This document shows positions 1-11,246 of a stretch of DNA of 64,000 nucleotides, piece after piece (position 1 is the first letter of the stretch; each line of letters starts with the position of its first letter). The translations under genes were made by a program, and so were the position numbers. Origin of the DNA: Diogma glabrata (taxonomy: Eukaryota > Arthropoda > Insecta > Diptera > Cylindrotomidae); contig OY856188.1 in assembly GCA_963693315.1 (NCBI GenBank), positions 148,117,096 through 148,181,095 on the forward strand, in the 5' to 3' direction. The notes beneath the pieces are model-generated. The model saw only the letters and a program-made list of their open reading frames with translations, made no database searches and was not told where the DNA came from.

Positions 1-540
1 CGTTCTATTTCAACAAGTAATTTAACTAATATTGGTACAATTCATTACATTTTTGGATTTCAACGCATACGTCAACAATTACTTTTTACCGTATTGCTTC
101 ACCATCCTTGATACAAAATTATTGCCGTTCTATTTCAACAAGTAATTTAACTAATATTGGTACAATTCATTACATTTTTGGATTTCAACGCATACGTCAA
201 CAATTACTTTTTGCCGTATTGCTTCACCAGCCTTGATACAAAATTATTACCGTTCTATTTCAACAAATAATTTAACTAATATTGGTACAATTTATTACAT
301 TTTTTTTGGATTTCAACGCATACGTTGAACTAATGCTGGTACAACTTATTACATTTTTTTTTTGGATTTCAACGCATACGTCAACAATTACTTTTTACCG
401 TATTGCCTCACAATCGTTGATACAAATCATTACCGTTCTATTTCAACAAATAGTTTAACTAGTGTTGGTACAATTTATTACATTTTTTTTTGATTTCAAC
501 GCATCCTCCAACAATTACATTTCAACGTATTCGGCGGTAA
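1..540. repeat. Tandem array, about 125-bp unit
   Basis: A unit beginning cgttctatttcaacaa recurs at positions 1, 126, 251 and about 435. The first two periods are 125 bp and almost identical. The third is lengthened by an internal partial duplication of the block ending in aacgcatacgt, with longer T runs. The array is AT-rich, has no conserved reading frame and runs off the left edge of the window. It is either a minisatellite or the tandem-repeat part of a larger transposon. Confidence 0.9.
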
Positions 541-1600
541 TTGCTATAATTGTTACCATATTCACCTGTGCTTATCAATTGGTTCGGCGTTTATGTTTAC
601 AACCAGATACAACGTTTCTACTTAACATTGTATTTAACCTTGATAAATTATTCAACATTGCTGATTACTAGATTGATTAACGTTTCTGCTTATCAATTTT
701 ATTTTACAACACTGCTGATTGCCAGTTTGACTACGTTTCTATTTAACAATTACGAATTAATCTACGTTGCTGATTACCAAGTTTATATCACGTTTCTACT
801 TATTCAACCGAAATTATACAAGTTTGTATACCGTTTCTGCTTATCATTTTTGATTCAACAAAATTATACAAATTTATGTGGCGTCTCTGCTTAGCATTTT
901 TGATTCAACAACATTTTGCCTCAGTCGCAACATTTTTGATCCAACTAAATTTTACAAAATTTATATAACGTTTCTACCTATCAATTTTGATTCAACGATA
1001 TTTTGCATCAATTACAACATTTTTGATTCAACAACATTTTGCATCAATCGCAACATTTTTGATCCAGCAAAATTTTACAAATTCATATAACGTTTATACT
1101 TACCAATTTTGATTCAACAATATTTTACATCAATTACATCATTTTTGATTCAACGATATTTTGCATCAATTACAACATTTTTGATTCAACAACATTTTGC
1201 ATCAATCGCAACATTTTTGATCCAACAAAATTTTACAAATTTATATAACGTTTATACTTACCAATTTTGATTCAACAATATTTTACATCGATTACTTCAT
1301 TTTTGATCCAACAAAGTTTTACAAAGTTATATAACGTTTCTACTTACCAATTTTGATTCAACAATATTTTACATCAATTACATCATTTTTGATTCAACGT
1401 TTCTCTTTTGATCATTTTCAATTACAACATTTCTCTTTTGATTCAACAACATTTTACAAAATTTATATAACGTTTCTACACATCATTTTTGATTCAACAA
1501 TATTTTACATCAATTACCTCAGTTTTTGATTCAACAATATTTTACATCAATTACTTCATTTTTGATCCAACAAAATTTTACGAATATACATAACGTTTCT
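541..1600. repeat. Degenerate higher-order tandem array
   Basis: Blocks starting ataacgttt(c/a)tac recur at about 967, 1087, 1245, 1331, 1467 and 1588. Each is built of a sub-repeat of roughly 30 bp, of the type tttttgattcaacaatat followed by a short cat-caattac stretch. Units vary from about 85 to 160 bp because the number of sub-repeats changes. The short open frames here are by-products of the repeat. It follows the 125-bp array directly and shares the fragment tttcaac with it, so the two may have a common origin. Confidence 0.85.
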
Positions 1601-2090
1601 ACTTAACATTTCGTACCACGTTTGTACGTGCAATTTCATTCAACATTGTTATCATACCAAATATTGTCGAGAGATTCCTAACGTGATCCACGTGCGGATG
1701 GAGGGCTGATGGAAGCAGAATAGGAGGACGGGGTTTAATCATGGGGTGAGTAAATTTATTTTTATTACTTAGGTCATAATGATAAAGGGGTGTGAATGTG
1801 TGTGTGTGTGTGGGCGTATGTGAGTGAACGTGGGGGTTGGACGTGTTGATCGTGGGTCTTTCGCGAATGGGGTCGCCAGAGTCTCCTTTTTTCACACTTG
1901 TATCTTTTTTTTCCATTTCTGCAAATTTTCGTAAATAGCGTACATTTCTGTATTTGTGCTGAAGTAGCAGGGTTACTTTATCGTTCCCATGGGCTGAAGC
2001 TAGTTTGGGGCTTGAAAATCAATCTCGCTAGGTACGCTTCCTGCTATGTCCTTCTCATTGGTTCGCCACGGAGAAAACGCTTCATTACAA
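1601..2090. other. Non-coding stretch between array and gypsy fragment C
   Basis: It contains a short GT/CA-rich patch near 1796-1815. A 105-codon minus-strand frame (1599-1916) rich in His-Thr runs from that patch is low-complexity and I do not consider it a gene. The left end of gypsy fragment C loses similarity to RNase H at about 2090, with unrelated sequence to its left. Confidence 0.5.
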
Positions 2091-3649
2091 GGTGAGAGCT
2101 TATTAGAAAAAAAACCTAAGGGCTGCCAAAAACCTTTGTTAAATTGTTCCAGTACTGCACCTAGTGCAGCACCTGAAGCATCCGTTTTGATACAAAAGCT
2201 TGCTTTTTGCGACGGATGAGCCAAGAGTGTGCAATTTACAAGCGCCAGTTTTATTTTATCAACGGCTGTGCTGCATTGTACAGTCCAAATGAAGTCTGAT
2301 TTTTTCTTTATCTTGGCTAGTTCAGCGAGATAACCATGAAGTGGAGAGATTATTTCGGCCAGATGTGGTATGAATCTATGGTAGTAGTTTACCATACCCA
2401 CAAATCGCTGAACTTGTCGAACAGAAGTTGGCTGTGGAAAATTTTTGATGGCCATGATTCGATCTTGGGATGGTTTAATACCATCCTTTGTGATTTCATG
2501 ACTGAGAAAATCGAGAGAAGGAACTCCAAATACGCATTTTGAAAGTTTGATTTTAATATCAAAATCTGTTAGCCTATTGAAGAGAATGCGTAGATGTTTT
2601 TGGTGTTCCTGCGGAGACTTGCTTGCCACCAATATGTCATCAATATACACAAATACAAAATTTAGTCCTTTTACCACCTCGTCCATGAAACGCTGGAAAG
2701 TCTGAGCTGCGTTTCTCAAACCATAAGGCATTCTCAGGAATTCGTAGAGACCAAAAGGGACCGCTATAGCAGTTTTGTGTATATCTTCCGCAGAGACTGG
2801 TATTTGGTGGTAAGCGCGGATCAGATCTATTTTAGAAAAAATAATGCAGCCATGAAGATGCATTGAAAAATCTTGAATGTGTGGAATGGGGTACCGATCT
2901 GGAATAGTAACATCATTCAAACGTCGATAATCCCCGCAAGGCCGCCAGTCACCCTGATCCTTTTTCGGGACTAAATGCAGGGCAGAGGAAACACTCGATG
3001 AGGAAGGTCGAATCAATCCTAACTGGGCCATATGCGAAAACTCATTTTTAGCTATGTTCAACTTGTTCGCTTCCAATCTGCGTGGTCGAGAGAATGGTAA
3101 TTGTCCTTCTGTGACGATGCGATGAACCACGTTGTGTTTGACTGGAGAATCGTATTTGGGTTCCTGAGTAAGGCATGGGAATTCATGAAGAATGTTTCCA
3201 TAAATTCCTTGAATAGTGTACAAACGAAGTGAAGGTGTGTTATCTGAACACGAGATTGTATTCACAGAAAGTTGTGTACTCGTGTCTAGTAAGCGCTTGC
3301 GCTTTAGATCGACTATCAAATTAAACTTAGTCAGAAAGTCAGCACCTATAATAGGTTTACTAACTGACGCTACCACAAATGTATGAGGTAGTTCTCGACG
3401 GAAACCCAAATCCAAGTTGAGGAGTTTTGTACCAAAAGTGTGGATTGTAGATCCATTTGCTGCTGTAAGGACATTGTGTTCGTCCTGAACTAAATCAGAA
3501 TAAGCTCGACATGGGATTACTGATACGTCAGCACCTGTGTCGATAAGGAATTCAAGTTTGGTGTTTCTACACCGGACGAACAGACGGCTTGTAATCTGTG
3601 TCCCAACGTTAGCCGAATTCACGTTGGAAGTGCTTAGTTTCCCGAATTT
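2000..3649 (-). pseudogene. Ty3/gypsy pol fragment (protease, reverse transcriptase)
   Basis: This is a partial pol reading frame of a Ty3/gypsy retrotransposon. The visible order is an aspartic protease ([12 protein letters not shown], catalytic Asp near residue 28 counted from the GTG at 3622, with the later IIGADFL motif), a reverse transcriptase ([40 protein letters not shown] with the YIDD box starting near residue 326) and the first part of RNase H ([13 protein letters not shown]). After about position 2090 the frame continues into unrelated residues, so the rest of RNase H and the integrase are missing. The frame is open upstream of the GTG to a stop near 3650, so the listed start is not a real initiation site. 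It is a different lineage from gypsy A and B, whose polymerase box is YLDD. Gag is essentially lost. It is a dead fragment. Confidence 0.85.
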
Positions 3650-3765
3650 GGTGTGTTCTTACTCGGGCTAAAAGATCTGTAGTAACAAGTTCCAACACAT
3701 CTTGTAGCATTCGGTCCAATTTTGGTATCAGTGATATCAAGATCCGAATCACTGTCATCCATCTA
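2090..3765 (-). mobile_element. Ty3/gypsy element C, internal fragment
   Basis: This is the retained part of the element carrying the protease and reverse transcriptase. Between 3650 and about 3765 on the minus strand there is a short acidic, Asp/Ser-rich reading stretch interrupted by stops, as might be left of a gag end. No LTRs, primer-binding site or target duplication could be found on either side. The right border is approximate. Confidence 0.6.
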
Positions 3766-5110
3766 CCATATATATTGGAGAGTGCCACCCAACCACAAAA
3801 TTATAGATGGTAAAAAAAAATTTTTCTTACGAAAAATAAAACTTAAAAAAAAACGATTAAGTTCTCGCGGAAATAACCAAAAAAATTTTATATATATATA
3901 TATAAATAAATAAATAAATAAATCCAGCAAAACTCGCCACAATATTCGCGAAAGCAAACAAAACCATAAATTATAATGTAAAATGTTTATTTTTATTTAA
4001 TAGTGTGTGTGTGGTTATTGAAAATCAATAAATTAACTCACCCCGTATTATTAAATCCGTTTGTTGACGTTGTTCGTCCTTGCAATTTGCTAATTCAAAT
4101 TTTGTGATGATGATTTGATTCTCCGTCTCTGTTGCGGTTTTCGTTGCCGTATTCCACTGTTCTTGTGAAGTTGATTATTATATTCCGTTGTTTTTGTGCG
4201 GCTATGTAGCGTCCCAAATAGTGTTTTAAAGTGCTTTAATTTTTGCTATATTCCACGTTATTTCAATATTGAAAGTTTTATCGTCTTATTAGACTATATG
4301 TAGCGTTCCCAAAATGTGCCTATATTTTCCATGTGCTCCACGTAGTAAAAATTCAATATTTTACTTTATATATATACTTGATTTTGAACCCAATGCAGAA
4401 AAAAATAATAATCAAGCATTAATTATCTTTTTTTACAATGTGATAATGTAAGAATATTAAAAAAATAAAATTACCGTCTTCTGAGACTCGCGTCCCAGAT
4501 AGTGTTGTAAAAAATTCTCTTATTTTTCATATACTCCACGTTGTTTGTTTTAATTTGATTTTGTTTTAAAAAAACAAAATAATTCAGCTGCGAACTGCTT
4601 CAGCGTGCTACTTTTACGTTTTCGGTCACCATATATTGTGTTCGAAATGAGTTGTTCCACAAATAATATAACTTCAACAATTTTTATGGATCACCATTTA
4701 TTTTGGAAACTTTTATATTTTTCCTTAAACAACTTTTTAAACAAATATTTGTTAATTAATAATTTTATTGATTTTATCTTCAAACGATACTGTCTCTTGG
4801 ACATATAGACTCGACTGATTTTTTAAATATCCTCTTACAAATTTTATCAACTAAATTTTTATATAATTCAAATACTGTTAATTTTTTGTATGTAATAAAT
4901 TATATAATACAAAATAATATTTACAACTAGTAAAGGTAAATTAATTTGTTCATCCTCAACCAGCACACACATATGTAATCGAATAAGTATTGTTGCTTTA
5001 TTTTATTATTATTATTATTATTATGCCTTGATTAACTTTACATCGTGGATCATAATTTCGCTGGATTATTTTACATGAAATAAATGATATGGATGAAATA
5101 GAATTAAGAA
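3766..5110. other. AT-rich non-coding stretch with weak repeat
   Basis: No gene is visible. Three diverged copies of a motif of the form gcgtcccaaatagtgtt, followed 50-60 bp later by a block like atactccacgtt, sit at about 4207, 4301 and 4488, so part of this stretch (4200-4560) is a degenerate tandem repeat. Short (TA)n and (AAAT)n tracts lie at 3888-3925, and an (ATT)n tract lies at about 5000-5022. Confidence 0.5.
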
Positions 5111-5167
5111 TTAATAAAATTTTACAATTTTTACTAGTTGAAATGGAATTGAATTATCTAACCGCCA

Positions 5168-8100
5168 CAATCTAATAAAGAACTCTTTATTATAGTCAGG
5201 GTTAATTAATACTGGTGCTGTAGTCAGCAATCGTTTTAAATTTTCGAAAGCAGCTTGCGCTTCCAATGTCCATTTCAATTTCCCAGAACTTTTCTTTAAT
5301 AAATCCGTAATCGGTGATACCACGCTTGCATAATTTGGTATGAAACGTTGGTACCAACCAGCCATTCCCAATAGTCTACGTATTTGTTTTACTGTAGATG
5401 GAGCTGGATACTCTGCTACAGCTCTTACCTTGTCAGGGTCTGTTCGAAGACCATCTTCACCAACCAAAAATCCCAAGTATTTCACCTCTCTCAAAACAAA
5501 TTTACTTTTCTTGAGGTTTATTGTTAACCCAGCCGCTCTTAACAATGAAGAGACTTTGGACAGCAATTCCATATGTTCCTGGAACGTGGAAGAGACTACC
5601 AATAGATCATCTAAATAAACAAAGACATTTTCGTGATATTGATGTGGTATCACTTTGTGCATTAGCCGACACATTGTCTGGGGAGCATTGCACAATCCAA
5701 AGGGCATAACCCGGAATCGATACAATGGACGACCAGGCACTGTGAAGGCTGTCTTGTCTCTAGATGCTTCTGCCAGAGGAATCTACCAGAAAGCATCTTT
5801 GAGATCAATACTTGAAATGTACTTTGTGCTATTTAGACGACCTAGTAAGCCATCAATCAAGGGAAGTGGGTGAGCGTCCTTTTTTGTGAGTGAATTGACA
5901 CGACGGCTATCAATACATAATCTGTTTTTACCAGATTCCTTTTGTACCAAGACCACTGGCGAGCACCATGAACTGTTTGACTCTTCGATCACGCCCATTT
6001 GAAGCATTCGGTCGAGTTCGGCATAAACCTTTAGTTGAACAGCCGGCGATGTGGGATAATACCTCTGTTTAACAGGTGCACTATCACCAACATCGATGAC
6101 ATGTTCAACCAAAGAAGTCTTTCCGAGTCCAGACACTTCAAATGACGGGAAAGAATCCTTAATCATATCCAATTCTTGTTGCTGATCAGTGGTGAGGTTA
6201 TGTGTATTAAAATTTTGTAGCTCTGTGCGAGTCAGTTCACTAACAAATGAAGGAACAATACCAACTTTCTCCCAGAAATCTATGCCCAGGTAGAGCTCTT
6301 CTCGTAATCCAGGGACAATATGAAACCGCATTGGTTTAGTGGAGCCATTCACAGTTATTGGAACTTCTATGTAACCCAAAATTTTATTTGCAGTACCATC
6401 CGCCGTACGAATACACGAAGTGTATTTACGGTAGGTTGTACCTGATGATTCCAATAATTCCAAGGATTTTCTTCCAAGTATTGTGATTGACGCTCCACTA
6501 TCCAATAATCCGGAGATATTTTTGTCCAAAATTTTAATTGTTAATCGCGGCCGAGGATCCTTTGTTTCTGAAAGGATAGATGAAATACAAGCTTTACGAA
6601 AAAATTTCCTTATCCTCCAATATCTAATGTTGCGTTCAAGACGTCTGAAATATGTTCGATGTAACGATGGGAAATTAAATGTGCTAGATGATTTTATTTG
6701 GTTTTCCTGAGTGGTGGCAGATCGTCCTGCGTTCCTACATCTCTCGTCGCTTTCTTCGTGCTGTTGTTCGGACTGTGTTGAATCCATCGTTTCAATATAT
6801 CCATCTCGATCTAGTTTAACATCCACCTCATAATCATCCATCCGCTGTAGCTCACTAATTCTCAAATTTGATGTTCTGGTCGGAACTGGTGTGGACCACA
6901 AACGTTCAAACTTCTGACATAAAGTCCGAAGTTCATCTATTGAATGTATTGTTGCTGCTAGTGTAGCATTTTTGAGCTCCACACTCAGTCCCTCCCGAGC
7001 AATTTCTAGCATTTCACGGTCAGCAAATGGACGTGCTAAGCGACGGTTTAACGAACCAATCTCCACTAGATACTCGTACACGCTCTCCTTTGACTTTAGT
7101 TTGCGGTTCAGAAGAACTCGCAAGATCGCCTTATCATCAGTGAGTGTACCGAAGGTTTGTAGGAGTCCCTCCCTTAACACTGGGTAAGTCACCACCTCAT
7201 ATTCATGAGTTAAGTTCAAATAGTATCTGTCGGCAGCCCCCTTGAGATACCGTGGAACGATAGACCTAAGGTCGTCCCAATTCACACGGTCCCTCCTGGC
7301 AGCCGCCTCAACTCGGTGAACAAACTCATGAACATCAGGAGAGTGACCATCTCCTGTGAAGGTTGGAACCCAATTTGAGTCATAACGACTCAAATTGTTC
7401 CCACGAACCCCTCGGTACTCCACTGGTGCTAACGCTGGAGCAGCGTCACGCCATACCTGAGGAGGTTGGTTGTATGGTGGTGGTTGTACCTGTGGTACTG
7501 ATGGATAATTTAATGATTGTTGTTGTACCAATGCTGGATTGTTGTGTATGTGTTCAGCTTGGAGTGATGGACCCAATTGTGGTATTACAAAGTCCTCAGC
7601 TCTCAAGCCCGATTGCTGGAAATAAGCCGGTGGTAATTGATCTGACCGTCTCTGTTGTTGATGGTTTGGTCGATTCAGGCTATGTATTGTCTCAGTTATT
7701 GGCTGTACTGGGATCGGGGTGGATCTCTCGTCTGGTTGAAAAGCAGGTGAAGCAGATGATACTCCTGGTTTATTCTGCATAATTGGACGTGTTGACAACG
7801 ATCCTATTATATTCCAAGCGCGTGACAATTGTGAGATAGCGTAGGTGCGGGCTTCTTGCAAGTCATTGCGAGGACCCAACCTATTCATCCTACCCGTGTA
7901 ATGCAACACTCGATTCGCCAAACCATCTAAGAAGGTCTGATTAATCGGTGGCTGAAGTCGTCGTACCTGATCTAAAATAAGTTGTGCTGCCTGCACCACC
8001 ATTTGAGATTCCTCTATCAAATCTCTCGCATGAGATAATGTTATTGGAACTGCCCCATGATCTGCGTGGTTTCGCAGCTCCTCTGCCCAATTGGCCCCCC

Positions 8101-8191
8101 CGAAGTTCACACCCCGAACCAGACATTCGACTTGTAGTTCGCTGGGTTCCAAACCATAGAACGGATGGTCAACGTCTATCTGGTTTGACAT
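5168..8191 (-). pseudogene. Gypsy A gag-pol, nonsense mutation and truncation
   Basis: This is a Gag-Pol polyprotein of a retrotransposon. It starts at an ATG at 8191 (MSNQIDVDHPFYGLEP), the same start context as element B. The gag part covers roughly residues 1-450, with a Gln/Pro-rich linker around residues 140-270 and the conserved block EFVHRVEAAARRDRVNW. The protease Asp of LLDSGASITILG is near residue 564. The reverse transcriptase follows, with motif A reading SSIDLKDAFW. A TAG stop at about 5783-5785 replaces the Gln codon present in B directly after FW. The frame is otherwise open through the YLDD box to the truncation point at about 5168. The remaining codons (to 5111) are not homologous. 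No CCHC zinc knuckle is seen. Compared with B, it keeps about 162 more residues near the N terminus. Confidence 0.88.
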
Positions 8192-9479
8192 TTCAATGGT
8201 AAAACCCGTAAAATTATGAACTCACAATCAACAACAATATTAAAACCAATTCCAAAAAAAAAATGTAGTTAGTACGATGGAAATGTAAAAAAATTGAAAA
8301 ACGCAAAAACGAAAAAAACAACGAACGCCCAATTCGAAAACACAAAAATTTTTGTAAAAACAAACTTCGTAAAAGAACAAAAAGATTACTGTTGTACCCA
8401 ATTTTGCTTCACCTTTCACAAAAATTCCTAAAATATTATATACATAAAATAGAATTTATTTATTTAATTTCAGATATGCTGAAATTCCTGAATTAATTAT
8501 ATACCTAAAATTAGTTATTGACGATAGCACCCCTAAAATATATTTATTTATTTTTTAAAAAATTGAAAAATAAAAAATATTTAGAAAAACGCTTATTTAT
8601 CAGATGCACCGTCTTAGCTCAAACAATTATTTATCTTTTTAAAAAAAATAAAGAATATTTATTTATATCTTGATGTAATTGTTTATTTAATAAAAAAAAT
8701 TATTTTATTTAATTACCTAAAATTATTTAATTTAAGAAAATTTATTTTATTTAATAAAAATTTCTATTTATTTAATTTCCAAAAAATTTGTTTTATTTAT
8801 TTTATTTTTTTATTTAATAATTAGATAAGAGATTCCCAAAGTCAAGATTTGTCTGGAGACAATTTAAAAAGTAAGTATGGTTACAATATCCATATCGTTT
8901 AAATCTGAATTCCCGCGTTCGCGAGCCCACTCCAACAATGCATGTGAGAACTGACTAGAAAAGCCCCTAACGACCAGATTCTACAGAACAGTTTCTCCCC
9001 AACCTAATAAAACAATCACAACTGTCACGATTAGACCTCAGGTCCATTTCTGCTGACCCAGTTGTGCTTGTTTAACCTAAAAATAAATTACAACTAATCC
9101 TAATGCGAAAGTTGAAGAACGCTCCCGAGCACCAGACTTCAAATCCTAAACTCTATGAAAAATTGTTCTATTGAAAAGCTAAATGGAAAAATGGTAAGTT
9201 TTTGAATTTGTTTGAGGTTAAGCCTCTGATCCTGAAAAAAAAATATAATTGGTTCTTCTCTTCATTACACCGAAGAAGCCTCTGAGCAAAGAATGGTACT
9301 ACTGGTTTGCACCTAAGTACAAACACAGCAACACCACTCCTCGTCCCTGAGAATTCCCTCGCTGAATGAAGAGAAGAAACCAATGATCTTCGATCGCATA
9401 ACCCCGATGGCCATAGGCGACCTAAGAACATAATTATCGTTAAAGAGTGAAGCTCTATGGATGGCTTGTTAGGCCTACC
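8192..9479 (-). other. Leader (5' untranslated) region of gypsy A, distal part
   Basis: This untranslated stretch precedes the gag start of element A. It is homologous to 44560-45546 of element B. Both contain a block reading tcgcctatggccatcgggg near the same place and an AT-rich zone just before gag. Minus-strand frames here (for example 9168-9431) are also open in B but show no clear coding signal. The sequence gggaatctctta, also present at the LTR edge, recurs as agagattccc near 8830, as it does in B near 44889. Confidence 0.6.
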
Positions 9480-9655
9480 GCTAAGAAAGAATATTATTTA
9501 CAACCTAATACACTATGTACAAAAACTATATACCAAAATAAATCATTTACACTAAAAAATATGTACAATATGTACAAGAAAAATATGTACAAACGCATAC
9601 CAAAAATATTTACAATATGTACAAAAAATATTTACAAAAGATATGAACATGGTAG
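9480..9655. repeat. TGTACA-rich leader repeat, gypsy A
   Basis: The palindrome tgtaca recurs about six times within imperfect units such as atatgtacaaaaaatattta. A longer and cleaner version of the same array occurs in the leader of gypsy B (44355-44550), so it is a family feature, not local noise. Confidence 0.75.
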
Positions 9656-9684
9656 TGGAAAACCCAATCCCTAAAAAAACCACT

Positions 9685-10040
9685 ACCCCCAAAACGGTTT
9701 TTTTCAAACTAAAAATAATTAAATTTAATTAACTGGCAACACAAACCAAAACTGGTTTTCAGAAAATTAATAATATCTTGCAAAATTGCAAGATCACCAA
9801 TAAAACCAAGCCTGGTTTACTAAAAAAAATAATCACACAAACCAAAACTGGTTTACCAAAAATATGTTCCTAAAATATTTTCCAAAAAATATTTAAAAAA
9901 AACCAATAACTGGTTAATCAAAAATTAACAAAAAAAACCTACACCGGTTAATCAAAAAAAATTTATATCATATCACCGAAACCAACTGGTTTTCAAAAAT
10001 ATTCCTAAGAATATGTTTAAGTAGAAACAGGTTTGCCAAC
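9685..10040. repeat. Array of AACCA-n-TGGTT imperfect palindromes
   Basis: Seven or eight short palindromic sites of the form aaaccaaaactggttt occur at about 9688, 9743, 9802, 9838, 9899, 9935, 9978 and (half-site) 10025. Spacing is mostly 35-60 bp, inside otherwise A-rich sequence. The two arms are conserved while the 3-5 bp core varies (aaaac, agcc, ataa, tac). The array sits between the primer-binding region and the TGTACA array of gypsy A. It is absent from the leader of gypsy B. Conserved arms with variable cores suggest protein-binding sites or an RNA hairpin series; this is inference. Confidence 0.8.
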
Positions 10041-10099
10041 GCCCAAATACAAATATTCACATATATGACTCATCAACTATATGTAATAAAAAAGAACCT

Positions 10100-10130
10100 A
10101 CAAAGCCCCAGGTCTTTGTTTCGGCTGCCA
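10100..10130 (-). other. Primer-binding-like site of gypsy A
   Basis: On the minus strand the sequence ttggcagccgaaacaaag lies just inside the LTR. It aligns with ttggcgccgaaacaggg of element B (44219-44235), a canonical TGG-starting primer-binding site. Element A has an extra A in the core and about 15 extra bases between LTR end and site, so it is diverged. Confidence 0.6.
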
Positions 10131-10136
10131 ATTTTT

Positions 10137-11246
10137 GTTCTGCCACTGTATAATGGCTTGGACTTTTGCTAACAAAATATATATATTAGAGAAAAATATA
10201 CACGGGATGCGGTTTGTCCCCACACGAATCCTAAATTTGGGAATCTCTTAACAGGGAACTACTTAACCTATCATAAACATAAACATAAACCTATCAAAAA
10301 CATTATTAATAGTAAGAACAAAAATACAAAAATTGTTACTTGGATTGGTTGTTTATAAACGTCCTTTAGCTGCTCCTTCATTCCATGTACATCTGTGCGC
10401 ATAACCCCATATCCATTCTTTTCAATCGGCAACTGGTTAATTTGATGTTTTAAATTGTTATTTCTTGTTAAATTGTTATTTCTCTAAATTGTAATTCCTT
10501 CCAAATCCTTTATATTTTATACATTAACATCTAAATCGTTGACGTAAATACTGATTTATTTGCTTTTAGCAATCTTTATTTATTTTGAATACTGCATTTC
10601 CGTATCATATATTGGTTTTGTTATCCATTTAATCATGACAAATGCTTGGACACTCAAAAGAAGACACTTTTCAAACACTTCAAAGCAGTGCGTTTTCCTC
10701 AATTATCACTCATAAAAAAATTTTGGTTAAGATTTTAAAATAAATTAAATGAAAATATTGAATTGCAAACAAATAAATTGATTGAGGAATGATTCAAGCA
10801 TTCCATTATATATATTTACCAATATCTATAGAAAAAGGTTTTTTTAATTACAAAATTTTTAGCTTATTGTTTTAAACAAAATCAAACATGGAATGGAATC
10901 TTATGTTTTTTTAAAATTAAAACTCGAAACATTTGTTTTTAAAAACAAATATGGAATGAATGTCAGAAAAAATGTGTTTTTCTTTTGACATCTTCTAATC
11001 AAAAATTGTGCAACACGAAGATTCAGCAAAAATTGAGTAACGACATCTGTTCGTTAGAAATGAAAATAAAATTGGTACGTTCGTTTATTTTTTCCAGTAT
11101 ATTTGAAATTGAACTGGCCGTTGAAAATTTTAAAATTATTATTTATGTAAAAATGAACTGAAATTATTGAAATAAATTTTTATTGAATTAGAAAAAGAAT
11201 ATGAATTGATTTTATTATTGTTTAGGTGAATATAGCGGACGTTACA
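10137..11246 (-). repeat. 5' LTR of gypsy A
   Basis: The LTR reads on the minus strand from tgtaacgtccgctat (11246) to about 10137. It aligns along its length with the 1124-bp LTRs of gypsy B, including the shared blocks aaacgaacgta, gaacagatgtcgtt, cattccatatttg and taagagattccca, but is clearly diverged. The exact inner end is uncertain because of a short insertion between LTR and primer-binding site. No partner LTR is in the window. Confidence 0.8.

Larger units (their letters stand above)
5168..11246 (-). mobile_element. Ty3/gypsy element A (truncated, one LTR)
   Basis: Read on the minus strand, the order is one LTR (11246 to about 10137), a primer-binding-like site, a leader of about 1.9 kb, and gag-pol up to the border of the RNase H domain. 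It is the same family as intact element B (43094-51213), but a distinct subfamily judged by LTR and leader differences. The homology to B stops sharply after the codons for FFIR near 5168, leaving unrelated AT-rich DNA. RNase H, integrase and the 3' LTR are absent, which points to a deletion after insertion. Confidence 0.85.

Noticed and set aside
1599..1916. Minus-strand 105-codon frame as a gene
   Set aside because: His/Thr-rich part comes from a GT repeat, and there is no domain, splice context or homologue that I recognise.
1741..4060. Possible LTR pair: aataaattaactcacccc near 4031 and its near-match near 1741
   Set aside because: The two are in inverse orientation and the similarity fades after about 18 bases, so they are not LTRs of gypsy fragment C.
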